A model generated the notes under the pieces. It was not told where the DNA came from, ran no database searches, and saw only the letters and a program-made list of their open reading frames with translations. From DATDAH01 sp036525535 (GTDB taxonomy: Bacteria; Actinomycetota; Acidimicrobiia; Acidimicrobiales; DATDAH01), in the NCBI GenBank assembly GCA_036525535.1, contig DATDAH010000157.1, forward strand, positions 1-53,841: DNA of 53,841 bases. The letters run 5' to 3'. Of this stretch, positions 32,735-40,933 are shown one piece after another. Each line of letters opens with the position of its first letter. Position 1 is the first letter of the stretch. Position numbers and translations under genes: made by a program.

Positions 32735-33970
32735 TCAGGCGGGGTTGGCGCCTCCGCCGGCGGCGCCGCCGGGGACGTAGACCCCGATGCCGTCGGGGAA
32801 GGCCAGGTCCGAGGCGACGGTCTCGGGGGGCTGGGGCTCACCGTCGACGAACAGGATGCGGCGGACGTGACCGGTGCCGTCACCGGGGCCGAAGCCGTTT
32901 TCGGGGTCGTTGACGATGCCGATGTCGGCGTACCAGACCTGGCCGTCAGGGGTGACCCCGATGCCCAGCGGGGTGCCCGTCGACAGCGACGCGTCCGCCC
33001 CGATGGCCTCCCCCTCGGGCGGGGCCAGGATGGTGCGCACGAACTGCCAGTCGGCGTCGTACTCGTTGATCACACCGGTGATCACGCTGGACAGGTAGTA
33101 CCCCCCGTTCGGGCTGAAGGCGATCCCGGCGGGCGAGAGGATGTCGTTCGGCCCCGGGGCCAGCACCTGCTCCCGGGTGACGGCGCCGGCCATCGGCGCC
33201 CCCGTGACGTCGGTGCTCCCGCAGCCACCGGCCGCATCGGCGGAGGTCGGTAGGTCGGTGTAGCGCCAGACCCCGGAGGTGGGCGGACGGGCCGAGACGA
33301 CGTAGACCTCGTCGTCGGGGCCGACCAGGAGGCTCTGGGCCGTGGCCAGCTCGACGTCGACCTTGCAGTAGGTCTGGTCCGTGCCCTCGGGCTCGCCGAA
33401 CCAGACGATGAACTGCCCGTTGCCGGGGTCGCCGGGCGCCTGGCCGCCGAGGTCGGTGGTCAGCATGCGCCCGTCGGACAACACGCCGCAGCCGTAGTTC
33501 TCGGGATCGGCGCCGGCCTGGTAGGTCGGCGTCAGCTTGCCGATCTCCTCCGCCTCGAGGTCGCCCACGCCGGTGCCCGAGAGCTGGAAGATGCCCCAGC
33601 CCGCCGGGGGCGTGGGCTGGCCCGTGTCCTCGCCGGCGATGAACCGGCCGGAGCCGTCGGGGAAGAAGCAGATCTGGGCGTTGATGTCGAGGCCGTCCGG
33701 GTCGTCGGCGATGGTGCTGATGACCCGCTGGGTCTCGACCGTCTCGCCCGTGCTGTAGGCGTCCAGGTTGTTGCCCTGGCCGTTCAACACGATCACGTCA
33801 TCGGGCAGGCCGTCGTCGACCACCGTCGTGGTCGTCGGGTCGCCGGACGCGACCTCGGTGTCGTCCGGTGGGGCCGGCGCGTCCTCCCGGTCGTCGTCGC
33901 TACAGGCCGCGGCCAACAGCACCAGCGCCAGGAGAATCCCCATCCATCGCTTCATGGTCCTGCCGGTCAT
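32735..33970 (-). CDS. Beta-propeller lipoprotein (NHL/SMP-30-like)
   Basis: A 411-residue lipoprotein with lipobox LLAAAC (Cys23). After a Thr/Asp linker come repeated strands such as AQICFFPDGSGRFIAGEDT, DILSPAGIAFSPNGGYYLSSV and GTPLGIGVTPDGQVWYADIG, which fit a six-bladed NHL or SMP-30/gluconolactonase-like propeller. No catalytic set is evident, so binding rather than catalysis is as likely. GAGGGGAAG lies 7 bp before ATG 33970. It follows the PQQ-propeller gene by 16 bp, so the two are probably co-transcribed. Confidence 0.8.
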   Translation of the reverse strand: MTGRTMKRWMGILLALVLLAAACSDDDREDAPAPPDDTEVASGDPTTTTVVDDGLPDDVIVLNGQGNNLDAYSTGETVETQRVISTIADDPDGLDINAQICFFPDGSGRFIAGEDTGQPTPPAGWGIFQLSGTGVGDLEAEEIGKLTPTYQAGADPENYGCGVLSDGRMLTTDLGGQAPGDPGNGQFIVWFGEPEGTDQTYCKVDVELATAQSLLVGPDDEVYVVSARPPTSGVWRYTDLPTSADAAGGCGSTDVTGAPMAGAVTREQVLAPGPNDILSPAGIAFSPNGGYYLSSVITGVINEYDADWQFVRTILAPPEGEAIGADASLSTGTPLGIGVTPDGQVWYADIGIVNDPENGFGPGDGTGHVRRILFVDGEPQPPETVASDLAFPDGIGVYVPGGAAGGGANPA

Positions 33971-33986
33971 GGTGCTTCCCCTCTCG

Positions 33987-35918
33987 TCACGGTTCCACCG
34001 CCCGGAGGGGCGGATCGAAGCTCAGCGTCCGCACGAGGCGATCGGCCCCGTCGGACAGGGTCGGCTCGGTCGTCTCGTCCACGATGGCGAGCACGCTCAG
34101 CCGGTTGTACGAGGGCGCGTAGCGGGGGATGGCGGTGCCGCTGCAGCCGTCCTCCCCTTCGGCCCAGCTGCAGACCAGGCCCCCACCGCCGAACGGATCG
34201 TCGTCGCGCGCGGAGAGGAAGACCCCGAAGCGAGTGGCCCCCACTTGATGGGCCGCCGAGCCCTGGCGGACCCAGTCGTCCGGAGCACCGAGGTCCCGAC
34301 CGATGACGTCGATGCGCAGGGGGTCGGCGGTGAACTGGACGAAGACCGCGGGGTTCGTGCCCGCCGGAGGATCGTTGATCCCGAAGTCGACCAGGCAGGG
34401 CTCGTCGGTGCAGGACAGCTGCCGCGGTGACAGCGCGGTCACGGCATCGCCGTCGGGCGCCACGGTCGTCGATGTCGTCGTGGACCCGTCGCCGGCGCCG
34501 AGGGAGAAGCGGTAGACGCCGCTGGTCTCGGAGGGCTCGTCCAGGCCCGGCTCGCGGATGCCGGCCACGGCGAAGAGGTCGTCACCGCTCACCGCCGACC
34601 CGCCCGACACCGCCCCCTGCATCTCCTCGGACCACAGGATCTCCCCTGTGGTCAGGTCGAGGGCCCGCAGGGTGAAGTCGTTGCCGCCGAGGAAGAGCAC
34701 GCCGTCGGCCACGGCCGCGGAGGCGTAGGTGTTGGTCGGCTCCTCGTTCTGCCAGAGGATCTCCCCCGTCGCCGCCTCGATGCCGTGGGCACAGGGGCAG
34801 GGCCCGACGCCGGTCCCGCCGGCGACGACGCCGTCGCTCACGGCCGTGGCCCCGATGAAGCCCCCGGTCGAGAAGTTGGACCCGGGCTGCTCGAGCCCGG
34901 GCTGAGTGGCTTCGACCTGCCAGACGGGCTCGCCGGTCGCCCGGTCGACCACGTAGTAGCGGCCGTCCTTGTTACCCAGCCCGACCACGTCCTGGTCCCC
35001 GACGCGGAACAGGTTGGGCGAGCCGGCGAAGTCCAGATCGTCGTTGTTGGGCGCGTGGGGCTGGTAGGCCCAGACGGGCTCGCCGGTCTCGAGGTCGAGG
35101 GCGAAGATGGCCTCGGTGTGGTCGCCCCAACCGTCGGGCGACGTGGGGCAGTTCCCGGTGGCGGCGAAGACGAGGCCCCGGGGCTCGTCGACCGACGGTG
35201 ACGACCAAACGTCCACACATCCCGTGCCCGCTCCGGCCCGGCCGCCCGCGGCATCGGGGTCGAAATCCCAGAGGAGCTCGCCCGTGGTGGCGGCAAAGGC
35301 CACCAGGCCGGCCCGGTAGCCGGGTGTGTTGTGCACGTCATAGCCCACGATCACGGTGTCACCCACGACCACCGGCGAGGACTCGATCTCGGTGGGCTCG
35401 TCGACGTTGCCCGCCTCGCCCAACTCGTGCCGCCACCGTTCGTCGCCGTCGACGGCGTCCAGGGCGTAAAGGGTCTTGCCCGCCCCGATGAACACGATGC
35501 GCTCGCCGCCGAGGTCGGCCACCGCGGGGCTGGACACGATCTGGCCGGCGTACACGTTGCGGTGCTCGTCGGTCTGGAACCGCCAGCGCTCCTCGCCACT
35601 CTCCCGGTCCAGGCCGTAGACCACGCCGGCCCAGTCCCCCACGTACACGGTGTCGTCGACGACGGCCGGGGTGGCGGTGACCACGTCGTCGGTGGCGTGG
35701 AACCAGACCCGCTCCAGGTCACCCACCGTGGCCGCGCTCAGCGCCGTCTCACACGCGGTGGCGAACGTCCGCTCCGGCGAGTACCCCCACATCGGCCAGT
35801 CACAGGCGTCGATCGGTGCGCCCGCCCCCGCGGCCGTCCCCGACCCACCCCCGTCGTCGCCCGAGCAGGCCGAAGCCAAGAGGGCCACGGCGAGCAGACC
35901 CCCCACGATCCCCCGCAT
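33987..35918 (-). CDS. PQQ-binding-like beta-propeller lipoprotein
   Basis: A 643-residue lipoprotein (lipobox LLASAC, Cys18) with repeated blades of the PQQ/quinoprotein type: ALDAVDGDERW, ALDLETGEPVWAYQP, VVDRATGEPVWQVEA, ALDLTTGEILW. Such domains occur in PQQ alcohol dehydrogenases and in BamB. A C-terminal beta domain follows a Thr-rich hinge (about 505). CPCAHG and CVDVW...NC suggest disulfides. No clear PQQ ligand set was found, so an alcohol dehydrogenase role is unproven. ATG 35918 lies 8 nt after TACGCT; the longer frame overlaps the divergent parA. Confidence 0.82.
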   Translation of the reverse strand: MRGIVGGLLAVALLASACSGDDGGGSGTAAGAGAPIDACDWPMWGYSPERTFATACETALSAATVGDLERVWFHATDDVVTATPAVVDDTVYVGDWAGVVYGLDRESGEERWRFQTDEHRNVYAGQIVSSPAVADLGGERIVFIGAGKTLYALDAVDGDERWRHELGEAGNVDEPTEIESSPVVVGDTVIVGYDVHNTPGYRAGLVAFAATTGELLWDFDPDAAGGRAGAGTGCVDVWSSPSVDEPRGLVFAATGNCPTSPDGWGDHTEAIFALDLETGEPVWAYQPHAPNNDDLDFAGSPNLFRVGDQDVVGLGNKDGRYYVVDRATGEPVWQVEATQPGLEQPGSNFSTGGFIGATAVSDGVVAGGTGVGPCPCAHGIEAATGEILWQNEEPTNTYASAAVADGVLFLGGNDFTLRALDLTTGEILWSEEMQGAVSGGSAVSGDDLFAVAGIREPGLDEPSETSGVYRFSLGAGDGSTTTSTTVAPDGDAVTALSPRQLSCTDEPCLVDFGINDPPAGTNPAVFVQFTADPLRIDVIGRDLGAPDDWVRQGSAAHQVGATRFGVFLSARDDDPFGGGGLVCSWAEGEDGCSGTAIPRYAPSYNRLSVLAIVDETTEPTLSDGADRLVRTLSFDPPLRAVEP

Positions 35919-35999
35919 CGGACCGCAGCGTAGATCTCGACGGGCGGCGGCCCGGCCCGGCTCCCGGTCCCGTCGCGATCGCCCGAGTACCGTCCCCCC

Positions 36000-36782
36000 A
36001 TGGCTGTCGTCGCCGTCGCGAACCAGAAGGGTGGGGTGGGCAAGACCACTGTGACCCTCGGCATCGCCGACGCCGCCGCCCGCCGCGGCCTGGCGGTGCT
36101 GGTCGTCGATCTCGATCCGCAGGCCAACGCCACCAGCGGCCTGGGCGTGGCCGACCCCGCCCGCACCGTGGACGATGCGCTGGCCGGTGACCGGATGGGC
36201 GCGTTGGCCGACGTCGTGACCGTCTCGGGCTGGCCCAACGGGGTCGGGCCCGCGCCCGCCGTCGCCCCCAGCTCGCCGGCGCTGGCGGCCCGGGAGCCGC
36301 AGCTGGCCACCGACCCCATCGGGGCCCAGGACCGGTTGCGCCACGCCCTGGACGGCGTGGCCTCGGGGTACGACCTGGTCCTGGTGGACTGCCCGCCCAG
36401 CCTCGGCCTGCTCACCGTCAACGGCCTGGTGGCCGCCGACCGGGTGCTGATCGTCACCGAGCCGGCCGCCTGGGCGTCGGACGGGGTGGAGCAGATGCTG
36501 CGCACCGTCGCCCGCGTGCGTGACCTGCGCCGACCCGACCTCGAGGTGGCCGCCGTGCTCATCAACCGCCTGGGCCGGACCCGGGACGCCACCTACTGGC
36601 AGGGCCAGCTGGAGGAACAGTTCGGTCCGCTGGCCGCCGGCCCGGTCCGCCTGCGGGCCGCGGTGGCCGAGGCCGCCGCCCAGTCCCTGCCCCTCTCCGA
36701 GCTGGGCTCGCGAGCCGGAGCGGGCGAGGCCCGTGACGAGTTCGACGGTGTCCTCGAGCGACTCCTGGGAGGCACGAGCTGA
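36000..36782 (+). CDS. ParA-like deviant Walker ATPase
   Basis: A 260-residue ParA/MinD-superfamily ATPase. The deviant Walker A is KGGVGKTT (10-17), with VVDLDPQANATSG (36-48) and VLVDCPPSLG (about 124-133). These ATPases form DNA-bound gradients that position cargo. No parB gene or parS-like cluster is visible nearby, so this is probably not the chromosomal segregation ParA. TACCGT lies 6 nt before the ATG (leaderless pattern). Its TGA overlaps the next ATG as TGATG, tying it to the small membrane protein that follows. Confidence 0.88.
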   Translation: MAVVAVANQKGGVGKTTVTLGIADAAARRGLAVLVVDLDPQANATSGLGVADPARTVDDALAGDRMGALADVVTVSGWPNGVGPAPAVAPSSPALAAREPQLATDPIGAQDRLRHALDGVASGYDLVLVDCPPSLGLLTVNGLVAADRVLIVTEPAAWASDGVEQMLRTVARVRDLRRPDLEVAAVLINRLGRTRDATYWQGQLEEQFGPLAAGPVRLRAAVAEAAAQSLPLSELGSRAGAGEARDEFDGVLERLLGGTS

Positions 36783-37048
36783 TGGCCGGCTACGACCCGA
36801 AGGCCAAGCGCACCCACTCGCCGGCCGCGACCGACCGTCCGGCCCCCGTGGACGACCTGCTGGCGGCGCCGGCCGCCCCGACTGCCCGGACTACCGCCCG
36901 ACCGTCTCCGACGGCGGCCGACCGGCCCGTCCCCGTGACCTCGCCCCGGGTGACCCCACCGGCCGCCACCGGCCCCGATCCCAGGGTGCTGGCCGTGGCC
37001 GCCGGGGTGGCCGTGCTCGCCATCGTCCTCTGGCGGCGACGGCGCTGA
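36782..37048 (+). CDS. Small C-tail-anchored partner of the ParA-like ATPase
   Basis: An 88-residue protein with a Lys/Arg-rich N-terminus (GYDPKAKRTHSP), a Pro/Ala/Thr-rich disordered middle and a single C-terminal TM helix (about 67-83) ending in WRRRR. The start overlaps the parA stop by one base, so the two are translationally coupled. ParA partners such as ParB and McdB use short basic N-terminal peptides to stimulate the ATPase; by analogy this could be a membrane-anchored activator, but that is inference. I know no family for it. Confidence 0.7.
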   Translation: MAGYDPKAKRTHSPAATDRPAPVDDLLAAPAAPTARTTARPSPTAADRPVPVTSPRVTPPAATGPDPRVLAVAAGVAVLAIVLWRRRR

Positions 37049-37064
37049 TCGCGGCTACCGATCC

Positions 37065-37080
37065 TGTGACCCACGTCACG
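37065..37080 (+). promoter_or_regulatory. CRP/FNR-like palindrome
   Basis: TGTGA-N6-TCACG, one mismatch from the classical CRP/Cmr consensus TGTGA-N6-TCACA. It is centred about 54 bp before the predicted transcription start at 37127, a workable position for activation of the 49-residue protein and pseudo-subtilase genes. Confidence 0.5.
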
Positions 37081-37126
37081 GGCCCAAAAGGTGCAGAACC
37101 TGCAAGTACCAGCCGATACTCCCTTT

Positions 37127-37276
37127 GTGAACGAAATCACGAAGACCAAGGAGTCTCGGCACGCCCTGCAGTGGCTGGCCCGGGAGCTGGCCTGGGAGCA
37201 GGTGCTCTCCGGCCTCCGCTCCGAGGACACCAACAAGGCGCTGGCCGTCGAGGCCATCATCTCCCGCGCCGCCTGA
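37127..37276 (+). CDS. 49-residue helical protein, leaderless
   Basis: A short basic-to-neutral helical protein (MNEITKTKESRHALQWLARE ... EAIISRAA). GATACT lies 6 nt before GTG 37127, and a CRP-like palindrome lies further upstream. A GTG at 37091 would add 12 residues but leaves no promoter room. Its TGA overlaps the likely CTG start of the pseudo-subtilase (CTGA), implying an operon. There is no hydrophobic segment and no Cys. Function is unknown. Confidence 0.65.
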   Translation: MNEITKTKESRHALQWLARELAWEQVLSGLRSEDTNKALAVEAIISRAA

Positions 37277-38352
37277 GGCCCGTCCGTCAGCTGCTGCTGA
37301 CGGCGACGGCCCTCGGCCTCGCGGCCTCCCCGCTCGCGGCCCAGTCCCCCGCCACCGACGACCCGCTGCTCGACCAACAGCCCGGTCTCCCCGCCCTGTC
37401 CCTGCCCGAGGCCTGGCCCACCTCCACCGGTGAGGGCGTCACCATCGCCGTTCTCGACTCCGGCGTCGACGTCGACCACCCCGACCTCGCCGACCACCTC
37501 CTCCCCGGCCGGGACGTCGTCGACGACGACGACACGCCCGCCGACGGCTTCGGTTCGGGCACCCACGCCGCCGGCCTCGCCGCGGCCGTGACCGACAACG
37601 GCAAGGGCATCGCCGGCGCCGCCCCGGACGCGATGGTCCTGCCCGTGCGGGTCCTCGACGACCACGGGGTCGGCAGCCCGGCGACCCTGGCCTCGGGCAT
37701 CGCGTGGGCCGCCGGCGAGCGCGCCGGGGTGATCGCCCTGACCCTGGGCGGCGACCCCGACCTCCTGGCCCACCTCGGTGACGAGACGGTGCAGCGAGCG
37801 CTGCGCGCGGCCGTCAACGCCGGGAGCGTGGTCGTGGCCGGGTTGCCGACCGGGGTCGACCTGCCCGATGACGTCCCCGTGGTCCTGGTCGGCGACGGCA
37901 CCGGCGCCACCGTCGATCCCCGGGTGGTGAGCGCCCCGGGCGACGGCGCCCTCTCCACGGTCCCCGTCGCGCCGACGACCCTCTTCCCCGACGGGACCGA
38001 CGGCTACGAGACCCGGGACGGCGCCGCCGCGGCCACCGCCCTCGTCGCCGGGACCGCCGCGCTGCTGGTGGCCGAAGGCCGCACCCCGGTGGAGGTCGCC
38101 GACCTCCTCGTCGGCACAGCACGGAACCCGGAGGGTGATCCCGCGCTGGGCGCGGGCACCGTCGACGCCGCCACGGCCGTGACGCAGGCCGCGCAAGGCG
38201 GAGCCGGCAACCAACCGGTGCCCTCGGCCGAGGACAGCAAGGGTGGGCTCCCGCCGGCCGCCGTCGGGGCCATTGCCGTCGCCGCCGCCGTGACGGCGGT
38301 GGGGGCGACCATCCTCATCAGCGTCCGCTGGCCCCGGCCGAAGTCGAGCTAG
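37273..38352 (+). CDS. Membrane-anchored subtilisin-like pseudoprotease
   Basis: A 359-residue protein with signal peptide (1-24), a subtilase fold (about 45-300) and a C-terminal TM helix (329-351), the layout of type VII secretion mycosins. Asp62 (VLDSGVDVDHPDL) and His98 (SGTHAAG) are present. The serine motif GTSMAxP is replaced by GAAAATA (250-256), with Ala252 at the Ser position. The oxyanion Asn (AGN) is Leu (VVAGLP). It is therefore probably inactive. No ATG, GTG or TTG allows the signal peptide; the CTG at 37273 overlapping the previous stop gives MRPVRQLLLTATALG. Its stop shares CTAG with the csoR stop. Confidence 0.8.
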   Translation: MRPVRQLLLTATALGLAASPLAAQSPATDDPLLDQQPGLPALSLPEAWPTSTGEGVTIAVLDSGVDVDHPDLADHLLPGRDVVDDDDTPADGFGSGTHAAGLAAAVTDNGKGIAGAAPDAMVLPVRVLDDHGVGSPATLASGIAWAAGERAGVIALTLGGDPDLLAHLGDETVQRALRAAVNAGSVVVAGLPTGVDLPDDVPVVLVGDGTGATVDPRVVSAPGDGALSTVPVAPTTLFPDGTDGYETRDGAAAATALVAGTAALLVAEGRTPVEVADLLVGTARNPEGDPALGAGTVDAATAVTQAAQGGAGNQPVPSAEDSKGGLPPAAVGAIAVAAAVTAVGATILISVRWPRPKSS

Positions 38353-38627
38353 CGGACGAGGCGGGCGATGGCCTTCGTGGCCTCCTCGATCTTCTCCTGG
38401 CCCGCGACCTCGCTCTCCCCCACGGCGTCGGTGACGCAGTGGGCGAGGTGCTCGTGGACCAGTCCGATGGCGACGGACTGCAGGGCCTTCGTGACCGACG
38501 CCACTTGGTCGAGCACGTCGATGCAATACCGGTCTTCGTCGACCATGCGGGCGATCCCTCGCACCTGACCTTCGATGCGAGCCAGTCGAGCCGCGATCTG
38601 GTCCTTCTCCATCTCATACCCGGGCAT
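38349..38627 (-). CDS. csoR: CsoR copper-sensing repressor
   Basis: A 92-residue all-helical CsoR/RcnR-family repressor. Cu(I) ligands of the family are visible as the Cys in DRYCIDVLDQV and the His and Cys of GLVHEHLAHCV (the Cys-His-Cys set). The conserved IARLARIEGQVRGI helix carries the DNA-binding Arg residues. It binds an operator at the copA promoter and releases on copper binding. The start at 38627 overlaps the copA stop by 14 bp; an alternative is ATG five codons later. The gene shares a CTAG stop overlap with the pseudo-subtilase. Confidence 0.92.
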   Translation of the reverse strand: MPGYEMEKDQIAARLARIEGQVRGIARMVDEDRYCIDVLDQVASVTKALQSVAIGLVHEHLAHCVTDAVGESEVAGQEKIEEATKAIARLVR

Positions 38628-40869
38628 GTGAGGAACCTCCGGAAGGGGCGAAGCGGCGGAGCCGCAGGCTGTTGGACACGACGAACACGCTGGAGGCGGC
38701 CATGGCGGCGCCGGCCAGGAGGGGGTCGAGCAGTCCGGCGGCGGCGAGGGGCAGGCCGACCACGTTGTAGGCGAAGGCCCAGAAGAGGTTGCCCTTGATC
38801 GTGCGCAGGGTGCGCCGGGACAGCCGGATGGCATCGGCCGCCGACTGCAGGTCTCCTCGCACCAGCGTGATGTCCCCGGCCTCGATGGCCACGTCGGTGC
38901 CCGTGCCCATGGCCAGGCCGAGGTCGGCCTGGGCCAGTGCCGCGGCGTCGTTCACGCCGTCGCCCACCATGGCCACCACCCGGCCCTCGGCCTGGAGCCG
39001 GCGGACGGCGGCGACCTTGCCCTCGGGCAGGACACCGGCCACCACCTCGTCGACGCCGACGGCATCGGCCACCGTGCGAGCGGCGCGGTCATTGTCACCG
39101 GTGAGCAGGATCGGGTGCAGGCCCAGCTCGCGGAGCGCACGGACGGCGGCGGCCGAGGTCGGCTTCACCGTGTCGGCCACGACGAGCACGGCCCGGATCG
39201 CGCCGTCCCAACCGGCGAGAACCGACGTCCGGCCCGCCGCCTCCGCCTCCTCCTGGGCCCGGGCCAACTGGTCCGGCACCGTGCTCCCGGCGTCGAGCAC
39301 GTGGTCCGCCCGGCCGACCACGACCGACCGACCGTCGACGGTGCCGCGGACCCCGAGGCCCGGGGTGCTGTGGAAGTCGACGACCGCGGGCAGCGCACCG
39401 ACCGCGGCCTCGGCCCCGTCGGCGATGGCTCGGCCCAGCGGGTGCTCGCTGGCCCCTTCCAGGGCGCCCACGAGGCGCAGGGCCTCGACCCGATCGGTCT
39501 CTGTCGTGGTCACGACGTCAATCAGGGCCATCACGCCGCTGGTCACGGTGCCGGTCTTGTCCAGGACGATCGTGTCGACCTGGCGGGTCGACTCCAGGAC
39601 GTCGGGACCCTTGATCAGGATGCCCAGCTGGGCCCCCCGACCGGTGCCGACCAGGAGCGCGGTCGGCGTGGCCAAGCCGAGGGCGCACGGGCAGGCGATG
39701 ATCAGGACGGCCACGGCGGCGCTGAACGCGGCCTCCGGCGAATCGCCGACCGCCAGCCAGAGGGCCAGCGTGGCCAGGGAGAGGCCGATGACGATCGGCA
39801 CGAAGACCGCCGCCACTCGGTCGGCCAGTCTTTGCACGGGCGCCTTGCCGCTCTGGGCGTCGGTCACCAGGCGGCCGATCCGGGCCAGGGTGGTGTCGGC
39901 GCCGACCCGGGTGGCGCGGACGACCAGGCGGCCGCCCACGTTGACGGTGCCACCGGTGAGCGCGGCATCCGGCCCGACCTCGACGGGGACGCTCTCGCCG
40001 GTGAGCAGCGAGGCGTCGATGGCGGAGACGCCGTCCTCGACCACGCCGTCGGCGGCCACCGTCTCGCCGGGACGCACGACGAAGCGGTCGTCGACCACGA
40101 GGTCCTCGACCGGCCGACGCGCTTCGGCGCCGTCACGCAGGATGCTGACCTGCTTGGCCCCGAGATCGAGCAGGGCCCGGAGGGCGGCTCCCGAGCGCTG
40201 CTTGGCCCGGGCCTCCAGGTAGCGCCCCAGGAGGATGAAGAAGGTGACGCCGGTCGCCACCTCGAGGTAGATCTGCTCCGCGCCACCGTCGCGCCGGAGG
40301 CCCAGGTCCACCGCCATGCGCATGCCGGTCACCCCCGCGTCCCCCAGGAACAGGGCGTAGAGCGACCAGCCGAACGCGGCCAGCGTGCCGATCGAGATGA
40401 GGGTGTCCATGGTCGCCGCCCCATGGCGGAGGTTGGCCCACGCCGCCACGTGGAACGGCCACCCGCCCCAGGCCACGACCGGCGCGGCCAGGGCCAGAGC
40501 CAGCCACTGCCAGTCGTCGAACTGGAGCGCCGGGACCATCGACATGGCCACCACCGGCAGGGTCAGCAGACCGATGAAGACCAGCCCCTCTCGTACGGGC
40601 CGAAGGGCGTCGCCGTCCTCGTCCGGCGTGGCGGCGGCCACTCGGGTCGGCAGGTGGGCCCCGTACCCGACGGCCTCGACCTGGGCGACCAGGTCGTCAG
40701 TGGTCACGCCGTTCGGGGCCTCGATGGAGGCGGTCTCGGTGACGAAGTTGACGGTGGCGGCCACGCCGTCGAGGCCGTTGAGGCGCTTCTCGATGCGGGC
40801 CGCGCAGGAGGCGCAGGTCATGCCCTCGACGACGAGGTCGACGTGGCCGGTCGGCGCCGTCATACCCAT
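38614..40869 (-). CDS. copA: Copper-exporting P1B-type ATPase CopA
   Basis: A 751-residue Cu+ ATPase. One N-terminal HMA domain has MTCASC (about 17-22); eight TM helices include the CPC metal site in IIACPCALGLATPT; the phosphorylation loop is DKTGT; HP (SEHPLG), TGDN and MVGDGVNDAAAL are present. It exports Cu(I) from the cytoplasm at ATP cost. ATG 40869 lies within the CsoR operator, 9 nt after a TAGAAT -10, so the transcript has almost no leader. It is co-transcribed with csoR, the reverse of the more common csoR-copA order. Confidence 0.95.
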   Translation of the reverse strand: MGMTAPTGHVDLVVEGMTCASCAARIEKRLNGLDGVAATVNFVTETASIEAPNGVTTDDLVAQVEAVGYGAHLPTRVAAATPDEDGDALRPVREGLVFIGLLTLPVVAMSMVPALQFDDWQWLALALAAPVVAWGGWPFHVAAWANLRHGAATMDTLISIGTLAAFGWSLYALFLGDAGVTGMRMAVDLGLRRDGGAEQIYLEVATGVTFFILLGRYLEARAKQRSGAALRALLDLGAKQVSILRDGAEARRPVEDLVVDDRFVVRPGETVAADGVVEDGVSAIDASLLTGESVPVEVGPDAALTGGTVNVGGRLVVRATRVGADTTLARIGRLVTDAQSGKAPVQRLADRVAAVFVPIVIGLSLATLALWLAVGDSPEAAFSAAVAVLIIACPCALGLATPTALLVGTGRGAQLGILIKGPDVLESTRQVDTIVLDKTGTVTSGVMALIDVVTTTETDRVEALRLVGALEGASEHPLGRAIADGAEAAVGALPAVVDFHSTPGLGVRGTVDGRSVVVGRADHVLDAGSTVPDQLARAQEEAEAAGRTSVLAGWDGAIRAVLVVADTVKPTSAAAVRALRELGLHPILLTGDNDRAARTVADAVGVDEVVAGVLPEGKVAAVRRLQAEGRVVAMVGDGVNDAAALAQADLGLAMGTGTDVAIEAGDITLVRGDLQSAADAIRLSRRTLRTIKGNLFWAFAYNVVGLPLAAAGLLDPLLAGAAMAASSVFVVSNSLRLRRFAPSGGSSHARV

Positions 40870-40878
40870 GGGGGGTAT
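40862..40878 (-). promoter_or_regulatory. CsoR operator overlapping the copA start
   Basis: ATACCC (40862-40867), 5-nt spacer, GGGTAT (40873-40878): the G-tract inverted repeat typical of CsoR sites. The minus-strand -10 TAGAAT (40879-40884) touches it and the copA ATG lies inside it, so bound CsoR should block initiation. Confidence 0.8.
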
Positions 40879-40933
40879 TCTATCGCGGAGTTCAGCGTGG
40901 ACCGAGCGTGACGCTGCGAAGCCACTCAGACGT

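Noticed and set aside
34880..34910. Inverted repeat CCCGGGCT...AGCCCGGG
   Set aside because: It lies inside the PQQ-propeller coding sequence and is explained by codon choice in a GC-rich repeat.
36000..37048. Chromosome partition parAB locus
   Set aside because: There is no ParB-like HTH protein and no cluster of parS-like palindromes.
36782..37276. Toxin-antitoxin pair made of the two small proteins
   Set aside because: One has a TM tail and is coupled to parA, the other has its own promoter; no toxin family features are visible.
37273..38352. Type VII secretion mycosin
   Set aside because: The layout matches, but no Esx, EccC or EccB genes are nearby and the catalytic Ser is absent.
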